A DNA stretch of 64,000 nucleotides from JACVRW01 sp963819115 (GTDB lineage Bacteria; Actinomycetota; Thermoleophilia; Solirubrobacterales; Thermoleophilaceae). Under the pieces are notes generated by a model that saw only the letters and a program-made list of their open reading frames with translations, did not search any database and was not told the origin of the DNA. The number at the start of each line of letters is the position of its first letter. The first letter of the stretch is position 1. The stretch spans positions 1,736,001 to 1,800,000 of the forward strand of contig CAWFUR010000011.1 of NCBI GenBank assembly GCA_963819115.1, given 5' to 3'. This document shows positions 55,577-64,000 of the stretch, one piece after another. The translations under genes and the position numbers were made by a program.

Positions 55577-57088
55577 TCAGACGGGGGTGACCGCATTGTG
55601 CTTCGCCGGCCGCTCCCGGCGCCGCTCGGCATAGGCGGTGAAGCGCTTGATGAGCTCGGAGCGCAGCTCGGCGGGCTGGATCACCGCGTCCACCACCATC
55701 TCGGAGGCCAGGTGGAGGATGTCGATCTCCTCGCTGTACTCCGCGCGCAGCTCCTCGGTGCGGCGGGCCCGCTCATCCTCGTCCTCGATCGCCTGGAGCT
55801 GGTTGTAGAACACCGCGTTGATGGCCGCCTGGGGGCCCATCACCGCGATCTTGGCGTCCGGGAGGGCGAGCACGGCGTCGGGCTCGTAGGCCGGGCCGGC
55901 CATGGCGTACAGGCCGGCGCCGTAGGCCTTTCTCACGATCACGGAGATCTTGGGCACGGTGGCCTCGGACACGGCCGAGATCATCTTCGCGCCCGCGCGG
56001 ATGATGCCCTGGCGCTCCACCTGCGTGCCGATCATGAAGCCGGGCACGTCGGCCAGGAACAGCAGCGGGACGTTGAACGCGTTGCAGGTCCAGATGAAGC
56101 GGGCGGCCTTGTCGGCCGAGTCCACGAACAGGACGCCGCCTCGCTGGCGCGGCTGGTTGGCCACGATGCCCACCACCCTGCCGTCGAGCCGGGCGTAGCC
56201 CACCACCAGCTCCTTGGCCCAGCGCTTCTGCACCTCGAGGAAGGAGCCCTCGTCCACGAGCGCGTCGATCAGCCCGATGATGTCGAAGGGCTTGTTCTCG
56301 TCCGCCGGGATCTCGGGCCAGGCGGCCGCCGGCTCGGCCGGCGGAGCCACCGGGGGCGCCTCCTCCCAGTGCCGGGGGAAGTAGGACAGGTAGCGCTTGG
56401 CCAGGTCGATGCCCTCCTCGTCCGACTTCACGAGGAAGTGGCCGCAGCCGGACACGCCGGTGTGCATCCGGGCCCCGCCCATCTCCTCGAGCGAGACGCT
56501 CTCGCCGATCACCATCTCGGCCATGCGCGGCGACCCGAGGTACATCGAGGAGTTGCCGTCGCGCATGATCACCACGTCGCAGAAGGCCGGGATGTAGGCG
56601 CCGCCCGCGGCACTCGGCCCGAAGAGCACGCAGACCTGCGGCACCAGGCCCGACAGCTTCACCTCGGTGTGGAAGATCCGCCCGGCCCCGCGGCGCCCGG
56701 GGAACATCTGCACCTGGTCGGTGATGCGGGCGCCGGCCGAGTCCACCAGATAGATCATCGGGAGCCGCTGAACCAGTGCCTGCTCCTGGATCCGGATGAT
56801 CTTCTCGACCGTCCGCGCTCCCCACGACCCGGCCTTGACGGTGGGATCGTTGGCCATCAGGGCCACCGGCCGGCCGGCCATCGTGCCGGTGCCGGTGACC
56901 ACGCCGTCGGCCCCGAAGCCCTCGGCGCCGGAGTTGGCCAGGAGCGCGTCCTCCGTGAACGAGTCCGGGTCGAGCAGGCGGGCCACCCGCTCGCGCACGG
57001 GCATCTTGCCCTGCTCCCGAGACTTCTCGTGGTGGCGGCCCGGGCCGCCGGCGCGTGCCTTCTCGAGGGCCTCCTCCAGGCTGCTCAC
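55577..57088 (-). CDS. Acyl-CoA carboxylase beta subunit (carboxyltransferase)
   Basis: 503 residues with twin crotonase-like folds. Acyl-CoA-binding and oxyanion segments are LVDSAGARI, GPSAAGGAYIPAFCD and in the second half ADVPGFMIGTQVERQGI, RKAYGAGLYAM. It would transfer a carboxyl group from biotin to an acyl-CoA such as methylcrotonyl-, geranyl- or propionyl-CoA; the neighbours favour a methylcrotonyl- or related type. No biotin-carrying alpha subunit lies in the window. The stop of the 3-hydroxyacyl-CoA dehydrogenase precedes its start by 1 nt, so they are an operon. Confidence 0.92.
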   Translation of the reverse strand: MSSLEEALEKARAGGPGRHHEKSREQGKMPVRERVARLLDPDSFTEDALLANSGAEGFGADGVVTGTGTMAGRPVALMANDPTVKAGSWGARTVEKIIRIQEQALVQRLPMIYLVDSAGARITDQVQMFPGRRGAGRIFHTEVKLSGLVPQVCVLFGPSAAGGAYIPAFCDVVIMRDGNSSMYLGSPRMAEMVIGESVSLEEMGGARMHTGVSGCGHFLVKSDEEGIDLAKRYLSYFPRHWEEAPPVAPPAEPAAAWPEIPADENKPFDIIGLIDALVDEGSFLEVQKRWAKELVVGYARLDGRVVGIVANQPRQRGGVLFVDSADKAARFIWTCNAFNVPLLFLADVPGFMIGTQVERQGIIRAGAKMISAVSEATVPKISVIVRKAYGAGLYAMAGPAYEPDAVLALPDAKIAVMGPQAAINAVFYNQLQAIEDEDERARRTEELRAEYSEEIDILHLASEMVVDAVIQPAELRSELIKRFTAYAERRRERPAKHNAVTPV

Positions 57089-57089
57089 G

Positions 57090-57971
57090 CTAGAGCTGAG
57101 GGTTGGGCACGGGCTTCTCGCCCGACCAGTCGTAGAAGCCGGTGCCGTTCTTCTGGCCGTACCAGCCCGCGGACAGCATCTTGCGGAGGGTGGGCGGCTG
57201 GGCGAAGCGGCGCTCCCGGAACTCGTCGAACATCACGTCGCAGATCGAGCCCAGCGTGTCCAGGCCCACGAAGTCCGAGAGCGTGAGCGGGCCCATGGGA
57301 TGGCCGGCGCCCGCCTTCATGGCCTCGTCGATCTCGTCCACTGAGCCCACGCCCTCCTCGTAGGCGCGGATGGCGTCGAGCATGTACGGCACCAGCAGCC
57401 GGTTCACGATGAAGCCGGCCTTGTCGCGCGTGGGGATCCCGAGCTTGCCGATCGAGTCGGCGAAGGCACGGCCCGCGGCGAAGGTCTCGTCCGAGGTGGT
57501 GATTCCCCGCACCACCTCCACCAGCTTCATCACCTGCGCCGGGTTGAAGTAATGGAGTCCCAGGAAGCGCTCGGGGCGTCCGGTCACCGCGGCCTGGTCG
57601 ATGACCGCCAGGGACGAGGTGTTGGTGGCGAACACCGCATCCGGCTTGACGATGGCGTCCACCTCGCGCCACATCTCGAGCTTCTGGCCGAGGTTCTCGG
57701 TGATGGCCTCGATCACGAGGTCGCAGTCGGCCAGGTCGGAGTAGTCGAGCGTCCCGTGAATGCGGCCGCGCACGGCATCGGCGTCGTCCTGCTCCATGCG
57801 GCCCTTCTCCACGGCACGGCCGAGCTGCTTCTCGATCCGGCCGAGCCCCTTGTCGAGCGTGGCCTGATCCACCTCCCGAACCACCACGTCGTAGCCGGCC
57901 GTCGCGGCCACCTGCGTGATCCCGTGACCCATGAGGCCGCAGCCGAGCACACCCACCTTCTTTATCTCCAC
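57090..57971 (-). CDS. 3-hydroxyacyl-CoA dehydrogenase (3-hydroxybutyryl-CoA type)
   Basis: 293 residues. NAD motif GVLGCGLMGHGITQVAA; family sequence FATNTSSLAV, then LGLHYFNPAQVMKLVEVV with the catalytic His, and the C-terminal helical domain GPLTLSDFVGLD. It oxidises or reduces 3-hydroxyacyl-CoA, most like 3-hydroxybutyryl-CoA dehydrogenase. It leads the transcript with the carboxylase and is divergent from the enoyl-CoA hydratase gene by 43 nt. Confidence 0.93.
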   Translation of the reverse strand: MEIKKVGVLGCGLMGHGITQVAATAGYDVVVREVDQATLDKGLGRIEKQLGRAVEKGRMEQDDADAVRGRIHGTLDYSDLADCDLVIEAITENLGQKLEMWREVDAIVKPDAVFATNTSSLAVIDQAAVTGRPERFLGLHYFNPAQVMKLVEVVRGITTSDETFAAGRAFADSIGKLGIPTRDKAGFIVNRLLVPYMLDAIRAYEEGVGSVDEIDEAMKAGAGHPMGPLTLSDFVGLDTLGSICDVMFDEFRERRFAQPPTLRKMLSAGWYGQKNGTGFYDWSGEKPVPNPQL

Positions 57972-58014
57972 TAGCCTGCCTCTCCGTCCGAGTCGTCGAG
58001 CGCCGGGAGCCTAC

Positions 58015-58794
58015 ATGCCACTCGTCACCGTCGAGGATCGTGGATCCGTCCGCCACCTCGTTTTGGCCCGCCCCGAGAAGCGCAATGCACTGAACGGCGA
58101 GCTGGTGGCGGATCTGGGCGCGGCCGCCGAGGCCGCGGCCGCCGACTCCGCCGTGCGCGTCGTGGTGATCCGGGGCGAGGGGCCGATGTTCTCGTCAGGA
58201 ATGGACCTGAACGACCTGCGCGAGCTGTCCGAGAACCCGGAGAACCTGCGCGCCTTCCGGCGCCGGATCCTGGCCTGGTGGAACCTCCTGGAGGAGATGC
58301 CGAAGCCCACGATCTGCCAGATCCACGGTGCCGCACTCGGAGGCGCGTTCGAGCTGGCGCTGGCCTGTGACTTCCGCGTGATGGCGGAGGACGCGGTGGC
58401 CGGGATCATGGAGGTGCGCATCGGGCTGCTCCCCGATCTCGGCGGCTGCTCGCGCCTGCCCGCCGTGGTGGGTGTCGGCCGCGCGAAGGAGCTCATCATG
58501 ACCGGCAAGGTCATCGACGGCGTGGAGGCGCACCGGATCGGGTTCGCCAACCGCATCGCCCCCAGCGCCTCGCTCGACGAGGCCACCGATGCCTTCGCCG
58601 CCGAACTCTCGGCCTGTGCCCCGCAGGCCGTGGGCCTGGCCAAGCGCATTCTCGACTCCGCGGCCAAGCCCGCCATTGCCCTGACGCTCGAGCAGGAGGT
58701 GGCCGCGCAGGAGCACCTCGCCGCCACCGAGGACTTCGCGGAGGGCGCGCGCGCCTTCTTCGAGAAGCGTGACCCCCAGTTCGCCGGGCGCTAG
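58015..58794 (+). CDS. Enoyl-CoA hydratase/isomerase family protein
   Basis: 259 residues, crotonase fold. The oxyanion hole strands are FSSGMDLNDL and IHGAALGGAFELALACDF; catalytic acidic residues are seen near VRIGLLPDLGG, although the exact Glu pair of classical hydratases is not complete. Possible reactions include hydration, isomerisation or decarboxylation. GGGAGC lies 5 nt before the ATG. It could serve the same acyl-CoA path as the divergent dehydrogenase and carboxylase. Confidence 0.9.
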   Translation: MPLVTVEDRGSVRHLVLARPEKRNALNGELVADLGAAAEAAAADSAVRVVVIRGEGPMFSSGMDLNDLRELSENPENLRAFRRRILAWWNLLEEMPKPTICQIHGAALGGAFELALACDFRVMAEDAVAGIMEVRIGLLPDLGGCSRLPAVVGVGRAKELIMTGKVIDGVEAHRIGFANRIAPSASLDEATDAFAAELSACAPQAVGLAKRILDSAAKPAIALTLEQEVAAQEHLAATEDFAEGARAFFEKRDPQFAGR

Positions 58795-58798
58795 AGGG

Positions 58799-59962
58799 CT
58801 AGGCGGGCGAGCCGGTGGTGGCCGCCACGTCGGCGCGGCCGGCGAGCGCCATCACGGCCGCGCCCACGAGTGACACGCCGGCCACGGCGGCCCACGCGCC
58901 GCTGTAGCCGAGCGGGGTCGAGAGCAGGCCGAAGGCCGCCGGGCCGCCGGCGGCCCCCACGTAGATGCCGCTCTGCGTGATCCCGGTGGCCGCGGCGGGC
59001 GCCTCGCGGTGGTGCTGCACCACGGCCAGGTTGAACAGCCCGGGCCAGCCCCAGCCGAGCGCGAACGCCACCACCGCACCGGCCGCGAACAGCCCGGCCA
59101 GATCCGAGGTCATCAGCAGGAAGCCCACCGAGCCGGCCACGAGCAGCGCCGCCACCGTGCCGTACCCGTACTCGCGGCGACGGTCGGCGCGCGCGCCCAA
59201 TGACATGCGCATCGCCAGGCTCACGGCGCTGCCCAGCGCGGCCAGCAGGCCGGCGGTGCCCTCCGGGATGCCCGTGTCCACCGCCGATGCCACCAGGTAG
59301 GCACCGAGGGAGTTGGCGCCGAATCCGGCCAGGGCCGCGCCCACCGCGAGGAACACGAGCTCCCGCGACGCCCGCGGGGGCGGTTCCTCACGCTCGGCGG
59401 GAATCCGGAACGACGCCTCCCCGCGCCTGGCCAGAAGAGCCACGGCCAGCACGCCGCCACCGCAGATGGCGAACGTCGGGCGCCACCCGAGTGGCAGGGC
59501 CAGGGCGGGCAGGGCCAGACCGCTGACCAGGATGGCCGCCGGGATCCCGGACTGCTTGATGCCGAAGGCCAGGCCCTGGCGGTCGAGCGCGACCTGCTCG
59601 GCCATGAAGAGGTTGATGGCCGTCTGGGTCACGGCGTTGGCCAGGCCCGCCACGGCGAGGAAGAGAAAGAGCACGGGCAGGGAGACCCCGACCACGGCCG
59701 CCCCGAGCAGGCAGCCCGCGGTGATCATCACGCCGGTGCGCATCGCGGACAGCGCGCCCATCCGCTCGGCCAGCCTGCCGCCGGGACCGGCGCCCACGGC
59801 CCCGGCCAGGAAGAACACGGTAACTCCGATCGCCACCGCCCCCACGCTCACGTCGAGGTCCCCGCGGATCTGAAGCGTCAGCGCCCCCACCAGGAAGCCG
59901 GGAAGCACGCTGGCGGCTCCCACCGCCACCGCCAGCCCCGAGGCGCGCGCGAACCCCGGCAC
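58799..59962 (-). CDS. Major facilitator superfamily transporter
   Basis: 387 residues with 12 membrane helices and the loop signature GPGGRLAERMGALSAMRTG between helices 2 and 3 (a MFS motif A-like sequence). It starts with GTG 3 nt after the M28 peptidase stop, so it is the last gene of a leftward operon (SDR, HMG-CoA lyase, peptidase, transporter). The substrate is unknown. Confidence 0.9.
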   Translation of the reverse strand: MPGFARASGLAVAVGAASVLPGFLVGALTLQIRGDLDVSVGAVAIGVTVFFLAGAVGAGPGGRLAERMGALSAMRTGVMITAGCLLGAAVVGVSLPVLFLFLAVAGLANAVTQTAINLFMAEQVALDRQGLAFGIKQSGIPAAILVSGLALPALALPLGWRPTFAICGGGVLAVALLARRGEASFRIPAEREEPPPRASRELVFLAVGAALAGFGANSLGAYLVASAVDTGIPEGTAGLLAALGSAVSLAMRMSLGARADRRREYGYGTVAALLVAGSVGFLLMTSDLAGLFAAGAVVAFALGWGWPGLFNLAVVQHHREAPAAATGITQSGIYVGAAGGPAAFGLLSTPLGYSGAWAAVAGVSLVGAAVMALAGRADVAATTGSPA

Positions 59963-59965
59963 CGC

Positions 59966-61087
59966 TCAGGCGGCGTGCTCGAGCGCGATGGCGGCCGCTG
60001 CCGCCGAGCACGCCTCGACCGAGGCGAAGTCCACGTTCTCCACGGTGTCGGTCGGGCGGTGATAGTTGGGAAAGCCGCCGTCGCGGACCGAGAGCAGCGA
60101 GATGGCGGGCAGCCCGCCCAGCCGGGCCAGCACGGGATCGGTCCAGCCCCCGAGCCGCCAGCGCCGCAGCGGCACCCCGGCCGCGGCGGCCGCGCGCTCG
60201 GCCAGGGCCACGTCCTCGTCGCGGTAGCGGACGGGCCACAGCGGACCCTCAGCCTCGGCCACCACGGGCTCCCCCGAGCCCACCGTGTCGAGACCTAGCA
60301 CCAGCGTGGTGTCCGGGTCGAGCCGGCGTCCCTCGGCCTGCATCCAGGCGGCCATGCCGCCCATGCCCGACTCCTCGCTGCCGCAGATCAGCACCACCAC
60401 CTCCAGCCCCGGCGGGCGCTCTTCGGCGAGCCAGCCGGCCAGGTGCAGGACGCCGGCCACGCCGCTGGCGTTGTCGTTGGCGCCGGGGCCGGTCGGGCTG
60501 CGGGCCTGATCGAGCTCGAGGGCCACCGCGAGGGTCAGGAGGGCGGTCGAGGCGGCCCGGATCCGCCGCCCCCCGACCACGGCCCCGATCATCGCCAGCT
60601 CGGGCAGGAGGGCCAGCGACGCCCGGCGACCGTTCTTCGCGGCCGCGCGGTCGCCGGCGGCCAGGAGCCGCGGATCCCACATGAGGCCGGTGTTCGCGGC
60701 GTCGTGATGGGCCACCAGCACCAGCGTCCGGCTGCGCCCGCCGCGCGCGGCGAGCCGGCCCACGGCGTTCGCCCCCTCCCCCACCGGCAGTGCCTTGCGA
60801 AGCCACTGGGAGCGCCCGCTGAAGTCGGCCTCGAACGAAGCGAGCACCGCCGCCGCCAGCAGGCGGTTGCGGGCCGTCGCGGCCACCGCCGCCGCCGCGA
60901 GGTGCGCGCCCTGAGCCCAGGCGAAGGTGGTCTGGAAGCGGTAGGGATCCACGCTCACGTCCTCGGCCCCGAGCTCGCGCAGCCGGCCGGCCGCCCACTC
61001 GGCGGACGCCCGCTCGCCCGGTCCGGCCGAGTCGCGCACCATGCCCGCAAGGGCCTCCACGTCCGCCCTCACCCCGGCAGCGGCCAT
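59966..61087 (-). CDS. M28-family metallopeptidase
   Basis: 373 residues, no clear signal peptide. Zinc ligands: VLVAHHDAANTG (His, Asp), GPGANDNASG (bridging Asp), CGSEESGMGG (catalytic Glu pair), GLDTVGSGE (Asp) and PNYHRPTDT (His). The same domain type as 47052-48275, but without its membrane part. The ATGA overlap with the HMG-CoA lyase stop shows translational coupling, odd for a peptidase in an acyl-CoA operon. Confidence 0.85.
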   Translation of the reverse strand: MAAAGVRADVEALAGMVRDSAGPGERASAEWAAGRLRELGAEDVSVDPYRFQTTFAWAQGAHLAAAAVAATARNRLLAAAVLASFEADFSGRSQWLRKALPVGEGANAVGRLAARGGRSRTLVLVAHHDAANTGLMWDPRLLAAGDRAAAKNGRRASLALLPELAMIGAVVGGRRIRAASTALLTLAVALELDQARSPTGPGANDNASGVAGVLHLAGWLAEERPPGLEVVVLICGSEESGMGGMAAWMQAEGRRLDPDTTLVLGLDTVGSGEPVVAEAEGPLWPVRYRDEDVALAERAAAAAGVPLRRWRLGGWTDPVLARLGGLPAISLLSVRDGGFPNYHRPTDTVENVDFASVEACSAAAAAIALEHAA

Positions 61088-61992
61088 CAGGTCTCGCCGC
61101 CCTGCCAGTCCACGGGACCGGCGGTGAGCACGTGGCTGCCCAGCGGGCGGCCGAGCACGCGCTGGGCCTCGCGCGCGCACTCCACCAGCGCGGGCAGGTC
61201 AACGCCCGTGTCGAGACCCATCTCGTGCAGCATCGACACCAGGTCCTCGGTGGCCACGTTGCCCGTGGCCCCCGGCGGGACGGGGCAGCCCCCCAGCTCC
61301 CCGAACGAGGACTCGAAGGACTCCACCCCGGCCTCCAGGGCGGCCACCACGTTGGCCAGCCCCTGCCCACGGGTGTTGTGGAAGTGGGCCGTGAGCTGCA
61401 CGTCCAGCTCGTCGCGGGCGCGCTCGAAGAAGCGGCGCACCTGCCGCGGGTTGGCCATCCCGGTGGTGTCGCCGAACGCCACCTCGTCGCAGCCCGCGTC
61501 CGCGAGCCGGCGAGCGATCCCGAACACCCGGTCCTCCGGGACCTCGCCCTCGTAGGGGCAGCCGAAGGAAGTGGAGATCACCCCCTCGCAGCGGAGACCC
61601 TCGGCGCGGGCGCGGGCCACCACGCGCTCGAGTCCGGACAGCGACTCTTCGATCGAGCGGTTCACGTTCTTGCGGTTGTGCGTCTCGGAGGCGGAGAGGA
61701 AGAGGTTCACCTCCCCGAAGTGCTCGCGCAGCTCCAGCGCGTTCTCGAGCCCGCGCTCGTTGGGGATCAGAACGGTCACGTCCACCGAGTCGGGGATGTC
61801 GGCGCGGCGCAGCACCTCCGCGCCGTCGGCGAGCTGCGGGATCACGTCGGCACGCACGAAGCTCGTGACCTCGAGCCGGCGGAGCCCGGTGCGGGCGAGC
61901 ATCTCCACCAGCCGGACCTTGTCGTCCGTGGCGATCACCTCGGGCTCGTTCTGAAAGCCGTCCCGGGGACCGACCTCGCGGATCGCCACCAC
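61087..61992 (-). CDS. mvaB: Hydroxymethylglutaryl-CoA lyase
   Basis: 301 residues. Catalytic and metal residues: REVGPRDGFQNE (Arg, Asp), AHFHNTRGQG (His-x-His) and the signature loop GGCPVPPGATGNVATEDLV with the active Cys. It splits HMG-CoA into acetyl-CoA and acetoacetate, the last step of leucine breakdown. Together with the carboxylase beta subunit and hydratase it suggests a leucine- or isoprenoid-like route. It follows the SDR gene by 9 nt. Confidence 0.93.
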   Translation of the reverse strand: MVAIREVGPRDGFQNEPEVIATDDKVRLVEMLARTGLRRLEVTSFVRADVIPQLADGAEVLRRADIPDSVDVTVLIPNERGLENALELREHFGEVNLFLSASETHNRKNVNRSIEESLSGLERVVARARAEGLRCEGVISTSFGCPYEGEVPEDRVFGIARRLADAGCDEVAFGDTTGMANPRQVRRFFERARDELDVQLTAHFHNTRGQGLANVVAALEAGVESFESSFGELGGCPVPPGATGNVATEDLVSMLHEMGLDTGVDLPALVECAREAQRVLGRPLGSHVLTAGPVDWQGGET

Positions 61993-62001
61993 GGGCGCCT
62001 C

Positions 62002-62751
62002 CTAGAGCCGCGCCAGGCCGCCGCTGGCTCCGAGCGACTGGCCGGTCACGTACGAGGCGTCGTCGCTGGCGAGGAAGGTGATCACGGCGGCCACCTCGTC
62101 CGGCTGCCCGAGGCGCCGCAGTGACGTGGACCCGATCATGTTCTCCACCAGCCTCTTGCCCATGTCGCCGAACTGCTCCGGGGCGGCCATCAGCAGCGGG
62201 GTCTCGATCGGGCCGGGTGCCACCGCGTTGACGGTGATCCCGTACCTGCCGTTCTCCGCCGCCAGCGCCTTGGTGAACCCCAGCACGCCGCCCTTGGCCG
62301 CCGAGTACACGGCCGAGCCGCTCGAACCCACCCGGCCGGCCTCCGAGGACACGTTCACGATCCGCCCGCGGCGGCGCTCCTGCATCCCGGGGAGCACGGC
62401 GCTCGTGACCGCGATCACGCCGAACAGGTTCACCTCCAGCACCCGCCGCCAGAGCGCCTCGTCGGTCTTGGTGAAGAAGGCCCACTCGTCGTAGCCCGCG
62501 TTGTTCACAAGGATGTCCAACGGCCCGAGCTCGGCCTCGGCCGCGCTCACCGCTGAGCCCACCGAGTCGAGCGAGCGCACGTCCAGCTCGAACGCCGCGC
62601 CCTCCACCTCGCCGGCCACGGCGGTGGCACCGTCGAGGTTCACGTCGGTCACGGCCACGCGCGCGCCCTCGGCGGCCAGGCGGCGACACGTGGCGGCGCC
62701 GATTCCCGAGGCGCCACCCGTGACCAGCGCTGTGCGGTCCGCGAGTCTCAA
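62002..62751 (-). CDS. Short-chain dehydrogenase/reductase (FabG-like)
   Basis: 249 residues. Cofactor motif VTGGASGIGAATCRR, NNAGYDEWAFF, catalytic NVSSEAGRVGSSGSAVYSAAKGG (Ser, Tyr, Lys) and the late VAPGPIETPLL. It resembles 3-oxoacyl reductases and hydroxyacyl-CoA dehydrogenases. First gene of the leftward operon with HMG-CoA lyase, so it probably acts on an acyl-CoA or related alcohol. Confidence 0.9.
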   Translation of the reverse strand: MRLADRTALVTGGASGIGAATCRRLAAEGARVAVTDVNLDGATAVAGEVEGAAFELDVRSLDSVGSAVSAAEAELGPLDILVNNAGYDEWAFFTKTDEALWRRVLEVNLFGVIAVTSAVLPGMQERRRGRIVNVSSEAGRVGSSGSAVYSAAKGGVLGFTKALAAENGRYGITVNAVAPGPIETPLLMAAPEQFGDMGKRLVENMIGSTSLRRLGQPDEVAAVITFLASDDASYVTGQSLGASGGLARL

Positions 62752-62785
62752 GGCGGGCTGAGACTACCCGTTAGGGTCCGCGGGC

Positions 62786-63720
62786 ATGAGCCTCAACGGG
62801 CCGCCGGGGCCCCGCTGATCGCGCTGCTGTCAGGCGGCACCGGGGGCGCGAAGCTCGCTCGCGGCGTATCGGACCTCGATGACCTGGTGGTGATCGCCAA
62901 CACCGCCGACGACGCCGAGGTCTACGGCGTGCACGTCTCCCCCGACCCGGACCTGGTCACGTACTGGCTGGCCGGTGAGATCGATGATCGCGGGTACGGG
63001 CTCCGCGGCGACACCTTCGAGGTGGTGGGCGCCCTCGAACGCGCGGGCCGCCCGGCGTGGTTCCGGCTGGGCGACCGAGACCTGGCCATGTGCCTGATCC
63101 GCACCGAGCTGATGCGCTCCGGCGCATCGCTCACCGAGGCGCACGCCGCTGTGGTGTCCGCAATGGGCGTGGACGCCCGGGTCCTGCCGATGTGCGACGA
63201 GCCCGTGACCACCTGGGTGCGCTCGCCGCGCGGAACGCTCCCGTTCCAGGAGTTCATGATCGTGGCCCGCGCCGAGGGGCCTGTCGAGGGCGTGGAGCTT
63301 CGAGGGCTCGAGAGCGCACGCCCCACCGACGCCGTGCTCGCCACCCTTGCGGACGCCGAGGTGATCATCATCGGTCCCTCCAACCCGGTGATCTCGATCG
63401 GCCCGATCCTCGCCCTGCCGGGGATGAGCGAGGCGCTGGCCGCCGCGCCAGCGCCGGTGATCGCCGTCAGCCCGTTCGTGGACGGGCACTCGGTGAAGGG
63501 CCCGAGCGAGGCGTTCTGCGCACACGCCGGGATCGAGACCAGCGCGGCGGGGATCGCCGCGGCCTATTCGGGCGTGCTCGACGGGATCGTGGCCGACGAG
63601 CAGGTGCACGGGCTCCCCTCGGCCTGCATCGACACGCTGATGGACACCCCCGGGGACCGGCGGCGGGTGGCGGGCGCGGCCCTGGACCTGGCCCGCTCGC
63701 TCGCGGGGGAACTACCCTGA
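62786..63720 (+). CDS. cofD: 2-phospho-L-lactate transferase (F420 biosynthesis), start region frame-shifted
   Basis: About 311 residues if one missing base is restored. CofD sequence includes LLSGGTGGAKLARGV (binding of the nucleotide-linked substrate), VVIANTADDAEVYG, GDRDLAMCLIRTELMRSG and IIIGPSNPVISIGPIL. The only good start, ATG at 62786, opens a frame that stops after ten codons (MSLNGPPGPR) within GGGGCCCCGC; adding one base there joins it to PLIALLSGG. A GTG at 62887 would lose the conserved Gly-rich motif. It transfers a phospholactyl-type group to F0. cofC follows. A sequence error is likely, or an unusual start. Confidence 0.85.
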
Positions 63721-63723
63721 ACC

Positions 63724-63767
63724 AGCGAGGAGCGGAGCGCGATCGGTGATCGCGCGAGCACCGGAGC
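63724..63767 (+). repeat. Dispersed hairpin repeat, copy G
   Basis: AGCGAGGAGCGGA, stem GCGCGATC/GATCGCGC around GGT, GAGCACCGGAGC. It starts 3 nt after the cofD stop and ends 11 nt before the cofC start. A paired change again preserves the stem relative to copies C and F. Confidence 0.9.
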
Positions 63768-63778
63768 ATGCCATCACG

Positions 63779-64000
63779 ATGAAGAGCTTCGCGATCCTCC
63801 CAGTCAAGACCTTCGGCGCGGCCAAGCAGCGGCTCTCCCCGGCGATGGACGCCGCCCCGCGCCGGGCCCTGGCCGAGGCCATGGTGGCCGACGTGCTCGC
63901 CGCCCTGGCACGCGTTCCCGAGCTCGACGCGACGGTGGTGGTCACCGCCGACCCCTCGGCTCGCGAGGCCGCGCTGTCGGCTGGAGCCGAGGTGCGTGGC
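63779..64000 (+). CDS. cofC: 2-phospho-L-lactate guanylyltransferase, N-terminal part
   Basis: The first 74 codons before the window ends. The nucleotidyltransferase start AILPVKTFGAAKQRLSPAMD (Lys-rich nucleotide loop) and VVVTADPSAREAA match CofC, which activates phospholactate (or phosphoenolpyruvate) with GTP for F420 assembly. It follows cofD with only the 43-bp repeat between them, so any read-through transcript must carry the repeat's hairpin. Confidence 0.88.
   Translation, partial: MKSFAILPVKTFGAAKQRLSPAMDAAPRRALAEAMVADVLAALARVPELDATVVVTADPSAREAALSAGAEVRG

Overview
The window reads as chromosomal DNA from a high-GC Gram-positive bacterium, most likely Actinomycetota, class Thermoleophilia (Solirubrobacter-like). 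The grounds are very GC-rich codon use, frequent GTG starts, tRNA genes without an encoded CCA, many SnoaL/NTF2-like proteins opening MSQEN or MSQDN, coenzyme F420 genes (cofD, cofC), and -10 hexamers placed 6-9 nt before start codons, which suggests leaderless mRNAs. The assignment is inference; no rRNA or marker gene is present.

Layout. 1-5.5 kb: tRNA-Glu, two SnoaL-like genes, then a divergent arsenic cluster. arsR-arsM read right; an R2-like di-metal oxidase, a frame-broken aquaporin and arsC read left. 5.5-10.8 kb: cupredoxin lipoprotein, ECF sigma/anti-sigma pair, secreted proteins, HIRAN protein, fatty acid hydroxylase. 11-20 kb: tRNA-Leu, lactate monooxygenase-like enzyme, superoxide dismutase, Fur-type regulator, histidine phosphatase, PAS-LuxR regulator, TetR, LysE exporter. 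20-26 kb: MMPL transporter and a large LuxR-type ATPase regulator. 26-33.8 kb: tRNA-Pro, two hydrolases, a broken sulfatase-like gene, a GT39-like glycosyltransferase running into tRNA-Gly, a GH79-like hydrolase and a phosphotriesterase-family protein. 33.8-35.4 kb: tRNA-Trp and a partial copy of its 3' half bracket two intact and two decayed SnoaL-like genes. 35.4-47 kb: PAP2 enzyme, small secreted protein, short-chain dehydrogenase, an M20 peptidase next to a diaminopropionate-lyase-like gene split by a 43-bp repeat, a GIY-YIG/GNAT fusion, an ECF41-type sigma factor with divergent target, two tRNA-Leu, cold-shock protein, YccF. 47-64 kb: M28 peptidases, acetoacetyl-CoA synthetase, two near-identical secreted sugar dehydrogenase genes, an acyl-CoA degradation group (carboxylase beta, 3-hydroxyacyl-CoA dehydrogenase, enoyl-CoA hydratase, HMG-CoA lyase, SDR), then cofD-cofC.

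How genes may work together. The ars genes would sense arsenite, methylate it, reduce arsenate and (if the aquaporin works) let arsenite out. The acyl-CoA genes match the lower part of a leucine- or isoprenoid-type pathway ending in acetoacetate, which the acetoacetyl-CoA synthetase could reactivate. cofD and cofC act in F420 assembly.

The strongest unexplained signal is a dispersed ~43-bp hairpin repeat found at seven loci. Its stem bases covary between copies, one copy is nested inside another, one locus is a 49-bp tandem array, and one copy sits inside the diaminopropionate-lyase-like gene. Removing exactly those 43 bp restores that gene's reading frame. Several other genes are broken by single-base shifts, which could be real decay or sequence error.
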